Shown here: piece after piece, positions 10,940-21,996 of the stretch
Layout of the letters: each line of letters opens with the position of its first letter
Position numbering within the stretch: the stretch's first letter is position 1
Origin: Incurvaria masculella
Lineage: Eukaryota; Arthropoda; Insecta; Lepidoptera; Incurvariidae
Reading direction: 5' to 3'
Length of the DNA stretch: 64,000 nt
Assembly (NCBI GenBank): GCA_946894095.1
Contig: OX335644.1
Coordinates: forward strand, 19,201,595 to 19,265,594
Program-made: the position numbers and the translations under genes
The notes under the pieces: generated by a model
Told to the model about the DNA's origin: nothing
What the model saw: the letters and a program-made list of their open reading frames with translations, nothing else
Database searches by the model: none

Positions 10940-13480
10940 AGAGGAACATAATACATAAATGTATTTATCTTGTGCGGTTTTATTAGCGAGCTCGACCAGT
11001 TAGATATAGCAGTACACCGGTTCTTAGTGTCAGTTTTGCAGGCACTGCCTGGTTGGTTTTTATATAGATCCCTATGGCGGAGCGCGCTAGTGAAGCGAGA
11101 GGTGAGGCATTTCTAGCTTATTCGCTATTCCGTGAGCCGAGCCCTGTGCACGCGAGACCTCGCTTCCCCGCGTCAAACGATCCCGGATTCTGTCACGCAA
11201 GTGTGCTAGTTCGCCCTTGATGTTTGAATTGAGCGGGTCTGCGGTCGGCCGGGTCGGGTGTCAGTTTCATTGTGCGCGACGCCGTGGCTAATCCTCGGCG
11301 TAACGCGCGCTCTAAGCACATTCTGTGCCGCCTCCCCGTGGCCGTCTATTCTGACGCCGCATTTACGTGCTCGCACGAGCCTCCGCGAGCTAGTGCGAGA
11401 TCGCGACTGTATGAATAAACACTAAGCTCGTCTAGTCCCGACTCACACACTTGCTCGCCTCGCGCACTGGCTCGCGAGCATGTATTTTATATTCTTTGCT
11501 CGCGAGCGCCGCTCGCCTCGAGGGCGATTTTTTTTTGACACGAGTCAAAGGAACCCGCGACGAGACGCGAGCTCAGCGTTTACACACATATATGCACATA
11601 TCCAATTTTTTGTTTGTATCCGGCAATTTCCTTGGTGTGTCTCACGGAGGAATTTATGAGGCATGTGGAAGCAGGTTCGGGTGGCGGGATAGGTTCTGGA
11701 GCGGAGAGAGGGTGCGAGAAATACAGGCTCAGGGAATAGGAGAGCCACTCCTTAAAACACAAAATTATGTTGTAATCTTTTCGGCGTTTTTAAAGGTTGT
11801 TGATGATGTCCGAAGGTTGCTACTATAAGCACACAGACGCATGAAACCCGAGATGCCACTCGTTGAAGCGTCTAATCTGCCACTAAGCCTCCGTTTCGTG
11901 CCGCTGGCGCTGTGCCTACTGATCCGACTACTGTGTGATATCACTTACACTCTAAGATATTCTTGGGTAAAATTTAACACTAAATTGAGCAGATATACCA
12001 CATATCTTTTGCTGTCGCGAACTGTAGTTCGGATATGGTTCATCTAGTTCAATAGTTCACTTAATTGAAATGGAGTCTGCTGCTATGCAGTTACTACTAT
12101 TAAGTAGTTCAAAATCGAGTGATATGTTGATTTTCCTTAGCTTATTATACACAATACTATATATATATTACACAAACCACTATATATAGTCAGATGTAGA
12201 TTCGTCATCGCTCACTTCGGTTGATAGTTCTGTCAGTACGCATCGATCGATCTCTTATCGATCAGTCGGCTCGTCTGCTTTTGCTGCATCATTCATTTCG
12301 TGGTACATTCAAGTGAGCTACTAAGAAAAGTAATTGTGTTTGACATGGGATATGTCTCATTGAAAAATACAATTCGTGAATCACCCAAGACTACTTAAGA
12401 TTCTTCGTCACATAACACGCGCTTTGCGACTAGGGACTGCCTATGAACATAGATATTGTCATTTTATAAATTGTTGAGATCAGTTGCAGTGACTGGATTT
12501 GATTGTTCCAAACAGTTTGTCAAGTTTAAAATAACAACAATGGCACATTTGTTTGAATGAAATGAAATCATGTATGAAATCATTTATTTGTCTCAATTCT
12601 GGGTTGTACATGATACGAAGAAACAATGCTCTCAAAATTCGAACATGGCTATCCACAATTTGCGTTTGACCGCATGCAAATATTCATATAAACAATCAAA
12701 CAACTAAAAAAAATGTTGTTTTATAGAGAATTCCCTTATAACCCTATAACTATTTATTTTTACTAGGTAATTAGATTTGGTTTAGTGCCCCTCCGATTGC
12801 TAATCAACTTGCATCCGAACAAGCACAGTACAATTTAAAATTAACGAATCCATGGGGACCAGGGAATCATTGTGCGTTTTATTACAAAATTTTACTAATG
12901 AAACTGACATGTTAGTTCAAATACACATACACACTTGATTTACACCTAATTAGATTGAAATGTTAACATACAAATTTTATTATATTATTGAATTTCGTTT
13001 TGTTGATTTAATATTTGATTTGTTTTTAATTTAATTATTTTTTTTATTAGCTTTATCTCATATTGTTTTTTTTTCTCGAAAGCGCATAGGAATTTAAAAA
13101 AAATGTTTAAAATGAAAATGACCTCTGCAAGACAGAATTTATCTAGTGCAGGGATCTATGAATGTAAAGCGTGTATATTTATATATTATTTAATAAATAC
13201 ATTTAATTTTTTATTTTGTTTTAGAAACAAAATTTAAAAGTATCATCATCACGGATGATATTTCTGACTCCCGAGCACCGATATGTGGTATCAGGGCTCC
13301 AGCGGTTAACTATTGACAACTTCGTTTCTCTCCGTGGTGTTTTTAGGCACACATGATTCGTGGCGAGATTTCATTTAGCTATTTGCTAGAAAACATTGAT
13401 CCACCGAAGTGGTGGATTTCCTCGTGATGTTTTTCTTGACCGTAAGGAATTTGTGTTACATGGGATTTATTACATTTATA
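10940..13480. other. Upstream intergenic region, no gene recognised
   Basis: A CpG-rich stretch at 11080-11560 contains TATATAG (11060), GAATAAAC (11411) and CGCTCGCGAGC palindromes. It could be promoter-like or LTR-like, but neither is shown. From 11840 it is AT-rich with TATATA runs near 12160-12190. The open frames here have no recognisable protein. Confidence 0.3.
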
Positions 13481-13617
13481 GAACTATAAACTAGAAAGAC
13501 AGTGGTGCAGGCAACGCGATTCTAAACCGCGCCTCGCGTTTGAGAAGCGCGACCGCGCTCGGCCGCGAACTAACATGTTTTGAAAAGTGAAAATGTGAAA
13601 ACAAGGAGTGCAATGTG

Positions 13618-14019
13618 ATGAAAGAGGACCCTGAATGTGCACAAACGACAAGAGTTCGCGCGCGGAAGGCGGTGCGGTGGAACATGCTGCAGCGGCTGCG
13701 TCAGGGCGCGGCGCAGCGGCGGCGCGAGGAGGAGGCGCGCCGGCGCGAGGTGGAGCAGCGCGCACGCGAGCAGCGGGCGCGCGCGCTCAGGAAGACGCCG
13801 TCGCGGCGGGAGCTGCGCGCGGGGCTGGGGGCGGCGGCCGGCGGCAGCGGCGCCGAGCAGGCCTACGACGCCTGTGACTACTTCACCGACGACGTCGCTC
13901 GCCCCTGGCTCGAGCAGGAAGGCGAGTACTCGGCCGGTTTCGGCTTCACATCTTCCTTCGAAGATACGACTTTACGGTTCCCAAATTGTTTTTATATCAT
14001 CTCATTATCTTGGCTGCCT
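13618..14019 (+). CDS. Lrrk: Lrrk exon 1 (putative first coding exon)
   Basis: The open frame starts at an ATG at 13618, just after an in-frame GTG and in a GC-rich context. It ends at a good donor (CCT|GTGAGT) at 14020 in phase 0. The predicted N-terminus is very rich in Arg, Glu and Ala and looks like a basic helical or coiled segment, followed by an acidic stretch with DYFTDD. A second Met at 13684 is an alternative start. The intron to exon 2 would be only 46 bp. I assign it to Lrrk from position, GC content and matching phase; I do not recognise the segment itself. Confidence 0.55.
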
Positions 14020-14065
14020 GTGAGTTAGTGAATTCCGAAGGGAACGACTCGAAACGCCTTTGCAG

Positions 14066-14298
14066 ATCCCTGAGACCCAGGAGCTGGACAGTAGCATTGC
14101 GTGCATCTGGCAACACTTCCGCCGAGTTCGCGTTACAATAGTGGTGGGCAAAGCTCGGGACGGAGAATACAAGTCTTGCGGTGCTCCTCTATCCTTGGGT
14201 CCAGATCCACTTCTGGGTACGGTTCGCATGAAACTTGGACCTGAGTGCTTGTCGGCCTGCGGCTGGCTGCAACTTGCTAATATTTACAGACGATTTAG
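14066..14298 (+). CDS. Lrrk: Lrrk exon 2 (3' boundary uncertain)
   Basis: The acceptor CCTTTGCAG ends at 14065 and the exon opens in phase 0. The frame contains CIWQHFRRVRVTIVVGKARD and ends LANIYRRF before a possible donor GTGATG at 14299, just ahead of a stop. That donor leaves two bases, whereas exon 3 needs one, so the junction does not keep frame. A GTACGG donor at 14217 would leave one base and restore the frame, but would discard about 27 plausible residues. An unseen micro-exon or a one-base assembly error are the other explanations. Confidence 0.5.
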
Positions 14299-14524
14299 GT
14301 GATGTTGTCGACGATGAATATTATGTACGTACAGTCATGAAGAATTTTCTTGATCTTACAGTGGAACTAGTCCCTTTCATTCCAAAGTCGATGTCTATAT
14401 GACATTGTATTAACATTGAAATTGTAATATTAGCAGATGTTTGTTGTTTGTGATGTGATAAATAGTCAAGAAAAGATTGATAGTACCTGAAAATATCAAA
14501 TGCCAGAGGAATTATCTTAGTTTT

Positions 14525-14930
14525 TTTTTATGTGACTGGACATGGATGGCTAATACCTTCTGTCATGGTATTAGCCTAACACACCACATGGGAACTAGGT
14601 GCCATGCCAGGACCTTCCTTATATTGCACGGCTACATTAAGCTGGATGGAAAACACGGACAATTTTCATTGCCGCTTCGACCATCGTTCATTCAATGCGA
14701 TGGTACCCACCCGGCCGGGATTAACCCTACCACCTAGTAAGTAAGGAAGGGGACCTACAGTTTAATGTGGAATCCGAACCACGGCCAGCCTCTCTCAACG
14801 GTCGAATGGTCACCCATCCAAGACCAGACCGGACCCAGCGTTGCTTAACTTCGGAGAGCGATGGCCGAAGTGTCGCGCCATTGGGCTATTGTGGCCAAAC
14901 ATCTAAACTACACTCTGCTACCAATATTCT
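14525..14930 (-). mobile_element. 5S rRNA-headed SINE, antisense
   Basis: The body (14525-14790) is the usual SINE body. The head at 14815-14925 read on the minus strand has TCTCCGAAGTTAAGCAACGC and TCTTGGATGGGTGACCAT, which match the internal promoter boxes of 5S rRNA. It is a 5S-derived SINE, not a 5S gene. Confidence 0.7.
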
Positions 14931-14993
14931 TCTGCTACATTTATCGTAGCATATTAGCCCAAGGCCTTTTTCGATTGTTCCGTTTCTCGACAG

Positions 14994-15153
14994 ATGCGGT
15001 GGAGCGCGCGCGTGTGTCGCATCACCGGCAGCTGCGCGAGCTGGTGGCGCGGGGGGAGGGCAGCAAACTGCGGCTGGCGCTGTCGCGGCTCGGCGGCGAG
15101 GCGGGCCTGGTGGCCAACCTCGCGCCCGGCGGCGCCGCCACGCTGCTATACGT
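14994..15153 (+). CDS. Lrrk: Lrrk exon 3 (start of ankyrin region)
   Basis: The acceptor is CTCGACAG, and the coding frame reads AVERARVSHHRQLRELVARG, a helical stretch leading into GGAATLLYV. Splicing at GT|GTACGTG (donor at 15154) leaves two bases that join exon 4 to read LLYVAAEGG, a standard ankyrin-repeat core. Confidence 0.8.
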
Positions 15154-15625
15154 GTACGTGCCTTCACTGTAACATTGCATTGAACCATTATGGAACCCAT
15201 GGCGATGGGCTCCAAAATGGTTCTTGCATCAAATTTTTGCTCGTTTAGCTTATATCATCGTGTATCTCGTGTCTCGCACGCTCTCTCAGATCTTGGGGTC
15301 GTAATTGACATGCTTTGTTTAAAGTTTATTTTCGTGTATGTCAAGGGTCACACCTTAGTCCATATTTATATATTATGAAAAAAAAAGTTTTAGTATTTAT
15401 ATCATGTATTGTAACTGTAAAGCAGTTTCTTTAGGGATAAAAAAACAATTGAACACTATCCTAGTTGCTATATCAGCCTCCTAAGATCCCAATTTGTCGA
15501 CCTCGTTCGTTATACGCAACCCACATAGTGGTATAGTAGAATAGATTAATAGGGAGGCAGAAAGACAAAGAATGCGCCGGGACAGTCCGCTAGTTGTGTG
15601 CGTTGAGCGCTGTGTGCGCGCGCAG

Positions 15626-15791
15626 GGCGGCGGAGGGCGGGTGCGCGGACGCGGCGGTGGCGCTGCTGGCGGCGGGCGCGGACGGGCGCGCGCACCCTGT
15701 CACGCGCTACTCGCCGCTGTACGCGGCCGCGTGCCAGGGCCACGCCGACATCGCGCGCATCCTGCTGCACCACTTCCCGGAGCTCGCGCAG
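15626..15791 (+). CDS. Lrrk: Lrrk exon 4 (ankyrin repeats)
   Basis: The acceptor CGCGCAG ends at 15625 and the donor CAG|GTACGG follows at 15792. The frame contains ADAAVALLAAGAD and then YSPLYAAACQGHADIARILL, two ankyrin repeats with the usual A-x-x-G-H and LL core. It starts with one base completing the codon from exon 3 and ends in phase 0. Confidence 0.88.
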
Positions 15792-16139
15792 GTACGGCTC
15801 CCTAAAGGTTTCCACGTAGAAGCGAAAATTGTTGGGACAGTCGAGCCCTTTTCGGCTGACCTTTCATTTAATTTATTTAATCTTTTTTGGTAGTCAAACT
15901 ACACTAAGTTACGTCAAAAACAGATAGATCAACTAGTAAAGAAAAATCCGCAAAGACACTTTACTGGTTTTCCGTCCACAGTATTAAAATACATACTTAG
16001 ATTTAAATGCTACTGCCAAACAATTCTTAGCAAAGGCAAGGTCAACATTCAAGGCAAACAACAAGAAAAAAACAGCAACCTGCAGTGCAAATTGAATAGA
16101 AAAAGAAATTACTCAACTAACAAAGTTACTTACACAATA

Positions 16140-16678
16140 ATATTGTTACGAGCGCGCCCCGCTGCGAAGACTTAGCGCTGCTACACTACCAAAGTGCGCC
16201 AAATCGTTTCTTCAAGTCTCAGTAGATGGCGCTACTTGTCTTATTCCATTGCGAAGGCTATTGCATCACTGTCGTCCCATATAAAGTGACGCCTCGTCCA
16301 GCTGACTTCAGAAACAAATCTCGAACATTCGAGTAATGTCTCGAAGGAGATTGTTCTCGACTGCTGCCCTACATGGGCGCCTAGAAATCGGTGGAGTGTT
16401 CTGGAAAGAAGCTCCACCGATATAAAAGGCGCCCAAGGCGCTGAGGGCGGCAGTCTATTTTTGGTAGCGAAACGAGAGACAGTAAGCGATACCAAGAAAA
16501 GTGAACTAGCTCTGAAGTGAATCAGTGAAGTGAGTGATATAGTTTGCAAATTAGTGTCTGAATTAACCTAGTGTGCAATTGTATTTGTGAGTTTGCTTGT
16601 GAATTATTTAAAATAAAGGAAGAGTGTTGAGTATTGGTGTTTTCTTCTCTAATCTGCACCCTACCCGCGTAACAATAT
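16140..16678 (+). mobile_element. Solo LTR (531 bp) with ATAT target duplication
   Basis: The LTR at 16144-16674 starts TGTTACGAGCG and ends CGCGTAACA, a 7-bp inverted terminal repeat. It is flanked by ATAT on both sides (16140-16143, 16675-16678). It contains a TATA box (CGATATAAAAGGCG, about 16422) and an AATAAA signal (about 16613). No internal domain remains, so it was left by LTR-LTR recombination. A 4-bp ATAT site suggests a Gypsy-group parent. Confidence 0.8.
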
Positions 16679-17522
16679 GTTTAGTATTCTCTGGTGTAAA
16701 AGCCTTCGTCAACTTAATAACCTATGTCAGGTCTGTTAAGCCCTCGTCAAGTTTGATACGGATGCGGTGTATCAAGTCAATAGACAGGTGTTAGACAGTC
16801 AATCGTTTATCTAATGTGCAATTACAAATGTACACCCCGCAATCTTTCTTATTTATCCACTCAGGGCAACAGCGCCGCTCAGCTCTTACTTCTTGACTAT
16901 TAGTATAAAATTGTTTGCTTTTGAGGGCTTATTTTCATTATCTCAGCAGTAAATCCTATCGGACTGCTATCGGAAGTTATAGTTTTCATTTAGAGAATAA
17001 AGCTATCTATTTTTTGAGCGAATTATAATATAATTATAATTAATTAATAGGTTTTTTATATGATTAAGATAAGTGCGGACTTTGGGACTCGATACCAAAG
17101 GTCGTAAAATGGCCAATAACGCGAAAATAAACCAGACGCCGAAACCATTTTTTTAAGTTTTTCGAAATGTATTTATGTGCTACTTTCATTTGAGAGCAAT
17201 ATTATCACAATCCATCAAACATTTATAATTTTATAATACATGGCGGTTTTTAGTTTAATAGAATATCTGCATCGTTGTTTCATCACTAAAAAGTCGTCCA
17301 TGGTGGTATAAAGACCAAACTTAAATCAAAACGAAAATCCATTGAAAAGACCACTTTTTTAAGTATTTTATCAGACAAATACTTTTGGGCTCATATCGCC
17401 CAGTATGCGTAATCGGAAAGCTAAAATTATTCCTTACGATTCCGGATGTACGGTGTAAATAAATGTATGCGAGGGAATGTGATTGATGATTAGTAAAATG
17501 TGTCTGCATATGTGTGTTGCAG

Positions 17523-17638
17523 CAAGAAACGGTAGAGCGATGGCTGCCACTGCACGCGGCGTGTATCGGCGGCCATGCGGCTGTGCTGCGGCTTCTGCTA
17601 GAGTTTCCGTATCCTTCCGCTGTGCTCAACACCTACAC
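17523..17638 (+). CDS. Lrrk: Lrrk exon 5 (ankyrin repeat)
   Basis: The acceptor is GTGTTGCAG and the donor CAC|GTGAGT. The peptide has WLPLHAACIGGHAAVLRLLL, a clear ankyrin repeat. The exon enters in phase 0 and leaves two bases (AC), which pair with the single base at the start of each exon-6 copy. Confidence 0.92.
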
Positions 17639-18112
17639 GTGAGTCCATCTGTCACCCATGTCACACAAAACTTCACTCAATTTAAGCTTTTGAAACAAAA
17701 ATGCTTCGACTGTGTATATTAATTTACTATACATTTTTTAATAATAACTTCTCAGCAATGTTACATTTATTTCAGTGATATTTCTTAATAGAATACGTGT
17801 ATTGTGTAAGATTAAGACAAAGGTGACAGCTTGGGAATTGTGCCTTTGTTCTTACGTGTTGAACACCATGGGTTCCAAACTCAAAGCTCAAGTTGTGCAC
17901 CCCTATTTCTTTTTGTTGTGAAAATTTTTTTGAAGTGCCAATATTTTTTTCTTTTCATTTCAATGTGCTTGAATAAAGCTATCGTCATGGCATAGAAACT
18001 TTCGGGAACGGTTAAGATGGTTTGGCGTTTACTGTGATGCGGCTGATCCTAGTGTGGATCGGAAGTAATCGTAAACGGGTAAAGTCTACCAGCAGTTTTA
18101 TTGTTCGTGCAG

Positions 18113-18257
18113 CGACGAGAGCGGCTCGCTGCACTACCAGGCGGCGTTCGACGTGAACGCGCGCGACGTGAGCGGACAGAGCGCGCTGTACGTGGCGTGC
18201 ACGCTCGGCAACCTCACGCTCGTCGACACGTTGCTCGAGCACACCGTCCCGTGTGTG
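18113..18257 (+). CDS. Lrrk: Lrrk exon 6, copy 1 (ankyrin repeat; tandemly triplicated exon)
   Basis: The acceptor TTCGTGCAG ends at 18112 and the donor GTGAGT starts at 18258. The 145-nt exon has one base completing exon 5's codon and ends in phase 0, matching exon 7. The frame reads DESGSLHYQAAFDVNARD and then SGQSALYVACTLGNLTLVDT, an ankyrin repeat. Because 145 is not a multiple of three, copy 1 cannot be spliced to copy 2 in frame. Each copy alone fits between exons 5 and 7. Confidence 0.85.
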
Positions 18258-18295
18258 GTGAGTCGCCGCACCACTGTGTTGTGTTGTCTGGGCAG

Positions 18296-18440
18296 CGACG
18301 AGAGCGGCTCGCTGCACTACCAGGCGGCGTTCGACGTGAACGCACTCGACGTGAGCGGACAGAGCGCTCTGTACGTGGCGTGCACGCTCGGCAACCTCGC
18401 GCTCGTCGACACGCTGCTCGAGCACACCGTCCCGTGTGTG
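18296..18440 (+). CDS. Lrrk: Lrrk exon 6, copy 2 (alternative ankyrin exon)
   Basis: This lies exactly 183 bp downstream of copy 1 and has the same length, phases and GTGAGT donor. Its acceptor is TCTGGGCAG. It differs by a few bases, giving NALD instead of NARD and NLAL instead of NLTL. The 38-bp spacer from copy 1 runs from GT to AG but is short for a functional intron. The spacer is also open in frame, so read-through is possible. Confidence 0.65.
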
Positions 18441-18478
18441 GTGAGTTGCCGCACCACTGTGTTGTGTTGTCTGGGCAG

Positions 18479-18623
18479 CGACGAGACCGGCTCGCTGCAC
18501 TACCAGGCGGCGTTCGACGTGAACGCACGCGACGTGAGCGGACAGAGCGCGCTGTACGTGGCGTGCACGCTCGGCAATCTCGCGCTCCTCGACACGCTGC
18601 TCGAGCACACCGTCCCGTGTGTG
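18479..18623 (+). CDS. Lrrk: Lrrk exon 6, copy 3 (alternative ankyrin exon)
   Basis: This third copy is again 183 bp downstream, with the same acceptor and donor pattern. It has DETG where the other copies have DESG, and ALLDT where copy 2 has ALVDT. All three copies keep open frames and intact splice sites. Confidence 0.65.
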
Positions 18624-18661
18624 GTGAGTTGCCGCACTACTGTGTTGTGTTGTCTGGGCAG

Positions 18662-18692
18662 CGAAGAAAGCGGCTCGCTGCACTACCAGGCG
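18662..18692 (+). pseudogene. Truncated fourth copy of Lrrk exon 6
   Basis: After the same GGCAG acceptor, 31 bp match the start of exon 6 up to the LHYQA codons. The sequence then diverges with no donor recognisable. It marks the right edge of the 183-bp tandem duplication. Confidence 0.7.
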
Positions 18693-19624
18693 CCGTCGCC
18701 GACACACACTCACGCCAGACGGCCGGCATTGCCGAGTGGCACTTGTGTCGAAGACACGTGGCACTTGTGTCGACGATTTCCCTCTCTCTCGACCCCTTCT
18801 CGTGACGGCTTTCAAAAGTGTCTGTCACCCCCGTCTTGCCATCTACGAAGCAAATTTTAAATCTTTTTAGCAATGACAGCTGCGAAAGACTAATGACAGC
18901 TGTCAATGTCAACCGATGGACAGGTAAAGAACCTATCCATGAAGCTTCAGGTTAACTAATCATCTATCTTAAAGCATTTTAGTGCAGTTTTAGGCCATTC
19001 AGTCCAGATTTAAGCGGTTTCATCACAACATTTTTAAATGAAATCTAAAAGGGTGCAATTTCTGGCTACCGGAATAGAGTATTCTGTCTCAGGTCCTCAG
19101 CGGCCGATGCCTGCAAGTCAAATGGCTATGCGGATCATGCCGGATGCTTCAACACACCGTATTTGAAGTATCCCAGGTTGTACTTTGGGGGAAATACCTC
19201 GCAGGGAGTGCATTCCGTAGTTTACCGACTCTATAGATTAAGGATTTAGCAGATTCAATGATTGTTATTCAAATAATTTAAAAAATCAATGCATGTATGT
19301 AATAATCACGTCGGGATCACAAGTATGCCATGTACGAGCCGCTTGGTATTGGCAAAGAGTTCGAGAGTGTGGTTACTCGGATAAAGTGTTCGGGTGGCCG
19401 GCGAGACAAACACAAATGTTCTGTATAATATTGTTTTCACACAACGTACTAGTGACATGTCGTCGCGTAAGGTGATTTATAAGGACTACCGCCGACGTGG
19501 CCGGCACGGCTCAGGTGCGCGGTGCGCGGTGAGGCGCGTGGAGCGGTATCTCCGCCGCATCAGGTGACGTCGCCTCAGCGCGACTGTGTCGTACCGGCAC
19601 AGGTTCATTCCCTGCCTGTTGCAG

Positions 19625-19774
19625 AGTGAGGAGGAGGGGGAGGACGGCGCCGCGACGCCGACGCCGACGCCGCCGCCGCCGCGCGACGCCGCGCTCAGCC
19701 CCACGCGCGGCCGCATCTCGCACGGCATCCACTCCATTGTGTGCCGGCTCACCGGGCAGAGCCCCACCCAGCCC
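19625..19774 (+). CDS. Lrrk: Lrrk exon 7 (acidic/proline linker)
   Basis: The acceptor CCTGTTGCAG and donor CCC|GTGAGT enclose 150 nt, phase 0 at both ends. The peptide starts SEEEGEDGAATPTPTPPPPR and ends with GRISHGIHSIVCRLTGQSP. It is a low-complexity insertion between ankyrin repeats. Confidence 0.8.
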
Positions 19775-20339
19775 GTGAGTCACGCGTTCATGCTCATAGC
19801 CTTGGCTCTTTCACGAACTATGCAGTTCAAAGGGACATGTACCGATACATGCATTGCACATTCAATTCGTGACTAAATGAAGGCTTTCATTGCCTTCGTG
19901 AAACAATTTGCCCATTATGGATGCATCGGACTCTACAGCCGAGTAAGGACCACATACATCGAGAATATATCCATCGCAGCATACAATTAAAAATGGTTTA
20001 GCTAAATTCTGATATTTGTGTAAGCTGTTTGTCTTTTTTTGGAAAGAATAATTTGAACTTTTTTGGACATTCCATCGCAAATTACTATTGCAAGCCTTTC
20101 ATTAATTGGCACTTCGCGTGCACCGAACAAACCATTTGGAATTATTTTGTTCGTATGGGCCACATTACAAATAGTCGTGTGATGTGTTCCGAAATGGATT
20201 GGAACAAAGTCTTGGGTCAAGGCTTCCCTAGCAAGATTCATGTGAGGTTCCAGGATTTGAGTGGCTCATTTTAAAAAGAGAAGCAAGTCTCTCATTGCTA
20301 TCCCCTGTCCTTATTTTTGTCAGAAATATCGCAAGTGAA

Positions 20340-20395
20340 GATCAATGGAACGAATGGAAGGCAAGTCCCTGCGCCCCTAAGCCTCGAGCTGCTCA
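20340..20395 (-). mobile_element. SINE head fragment, antisense
   Basis: GCAAGTCCCTGCGCCCCTAA and CTCGAGCTGCTC are the inverse of the tRNA-like head. Confidence 0.4.
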
Positions 20396-20954
20396 ATGAA
20401 ATAAAATCGCAAGGAACTTGAGCTCGCTGTTGTGCCTCGCTTCTAGGCTCCCTCTGCAGTGTGTGTGTCAGTGACACCTATCAAATATAACCATACAGTG
20501 ACCTGATGAAATCAGAGCACCCCCTGTGGTGGAGATTAGTCTTTTGAGAACGAACCATTTCTCAACCTCACTTCTCTGACACACCGCCAGGATATGAGTC
20601 TCTCCACCGGTGGGAGCCTTTCCTTAAACCTTGTTTTTATGACCCAAACTTAATTCAAACAAGCTGGATAGCTCGGCGATAGTGCTTCGCTCACCGTGAT
20701 TCTGCAAGGTGAGGTGGTTTGGGCTTCTCCGAATACCTTAGGTCTCTCTGCACAGCCACAGCATACCAGGGTTTTCACAAAAAAACGCACCACAGTACGT
20801 AGTTTACCCCTGTGTAGACAGAGCAGATTTTTGTCTGCCGGACAGAGCCCGTATTGCACGGTTCAACAAAACGAATGTAGATTTGCACGCGTGCACAGGG
20901 TAGGATATGAAGGCGCAGTGCGTATAGGTAATATTGGTTGGTTGCGGTGTGAAG

Positions 20955-21056
20955 GTGGCGGAGGCGGCGGAGCGGCGGCTGCGGCCGGTGCGCGTGGACG
21001 CGGGTCGGCCCGGCGACACCTGCCTCGGCGCCGCCGTGCGACGCGGACACGTCAAG
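20955..21056 (+). CDS. Lrrk: Lrrk exon 8 (ankyrin repeat, first half)
   Basis: The frame reads VAEAAERRLRPVRVDAGRPG and then DTCLGAAVRRGHVK before donor AAG|GTGTGG. It joins exon 9 in phase 0 to complete an ankyrin repeat (GAAVRRGHVK-VVERLLAAGA). The acceptor GTGTGAAG is weak, so the 5' boundary is the least certain part. Confidence 0.75.
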
Positions 21057-21532
21057 GTGTGGACGCTTGTGTTAATAAATAAACCCTTACTGATAGTAGT
21101 GACTTTCTGAGCTGTAGACCTGACGGTATTAAGTACCTCCCGTAGGTCTTGTCACAAAACGAACTTTTTACCCTCTAAATTTCCAAACTCTGAATTGACG
21201 AAAAAAAATCTATAAACCTACTCACAAATTTCCACAAGAATCGATTGAGAAATGCGACCTGTAGAGGAGAACAGCCGGACAGGCATACGAAAGCAATTTT
21301 GGCCAAACTGAAACAGAGACGGTTCGTTCTCGCTACGCTCGGTCAATAATAAAGTCAAAACTTTGTGTTTTTTCGTTGGCTAATCTCTGGTGATGCATCA
21401 GCTGCTGCAGTCGGATGCATCAGCGAAAGCAGCTGGTCTATCAAAAATAAAATAATAATATTAATCTGTACCAAGCTAAGCAAAATAAGAAGGTTCTTGC
21501 AATGACAAATTTGAGATCTAAGATCAGAGTCG

Positions 21533-21889
21533 GTAGTCCCGGTTGTCACCTAAATTGGCGTGTACGCCAATCCGATCGACTGGCGTTTTCCTTTAAAACA
21601 TCAAACTCCATACAAGTTTTTACTAGATATTCTATGGTTTTACTTCTTCAAGCTGTCAAAGTCAAACGCGGACTTCCGATTTGTATGAAAACGCAGAGTC
21701 GGCGTAAACAGCAACATCGACTTATTTAAGGCAACGTTGAGTAAGCTGTCAAATGAATGAAAAAATGGGACTCGCAAATGTTAGTTCGCTTAATGCCCAC
21801 TGCGCGCGTTCTTCAATTTCTCCATACATTTGAAAACGGCAGTCGATTGGTATGCCGAAAACGCCCATTTAGGTGACAGCTGGGACTAC
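21533..21889. mobile_element. Foldback MITE, copy 2 (357 bp)
   Basis: GTAGTCCCGGTTGTCACCTA at the left and AGGTGACAGCTGGGACTAC at the right are inverted repeats. Internal sequence (TTTTACTAGATATTCTATGG) matches copy 1 in the other orientation. Confidence 0.75.
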
Positions 21890-21996
21890 GTATGAGACAA
21901 TATGTAAGTTTAAATGTATTCCAAAATGAGAAACATTTATAAAATTGCCAAGTTTGCTGGAAATTATATGTTAAACTTAACTAGCTCTATGCTTAG

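Larger units (their letters stand above)
18113..18692 (+). repeat. 183-bp tandem repeat containing Lrrk exon 6
   Basis: Units start at 18113, 18296, 18479 and 18662 (partial). Each has exon 6 (145 bp) plus a 38-bp GT...AG spacer. The spacing of 183 bp is a multiple of three and the frame stays open across all units. Confidence 0.9.

Noticed and set aside
11049..11430. Possible second solo LTR (TATATAG plus AATAAA)
   Set aside because: I could not find matching ends or a target duplication.
11451..11828. 125-residue frame upstream of Lrrk
   Set aside because: No recognisable domain, and the sequence is a CpG-rich, locally palindromic stretch.
13484..13877. Alternative frames and antisense frames in exon 1
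   Set aside because: Arg/Ala/Gly-only composition is typical of wrong-frame reading of GC-rich coding sequence.
14815..14925. 5S rRNA gene
   Set aside because: Only the internal promoter region resembles 5S and it is fused to a SINE body.
18012..18815. 267-residue minus-strand frame over the exon 6 repeats
   Set aside because: Shadow of the GC-rich plus-strand ankyrin exon; its repetition follows from the 183-bp period.
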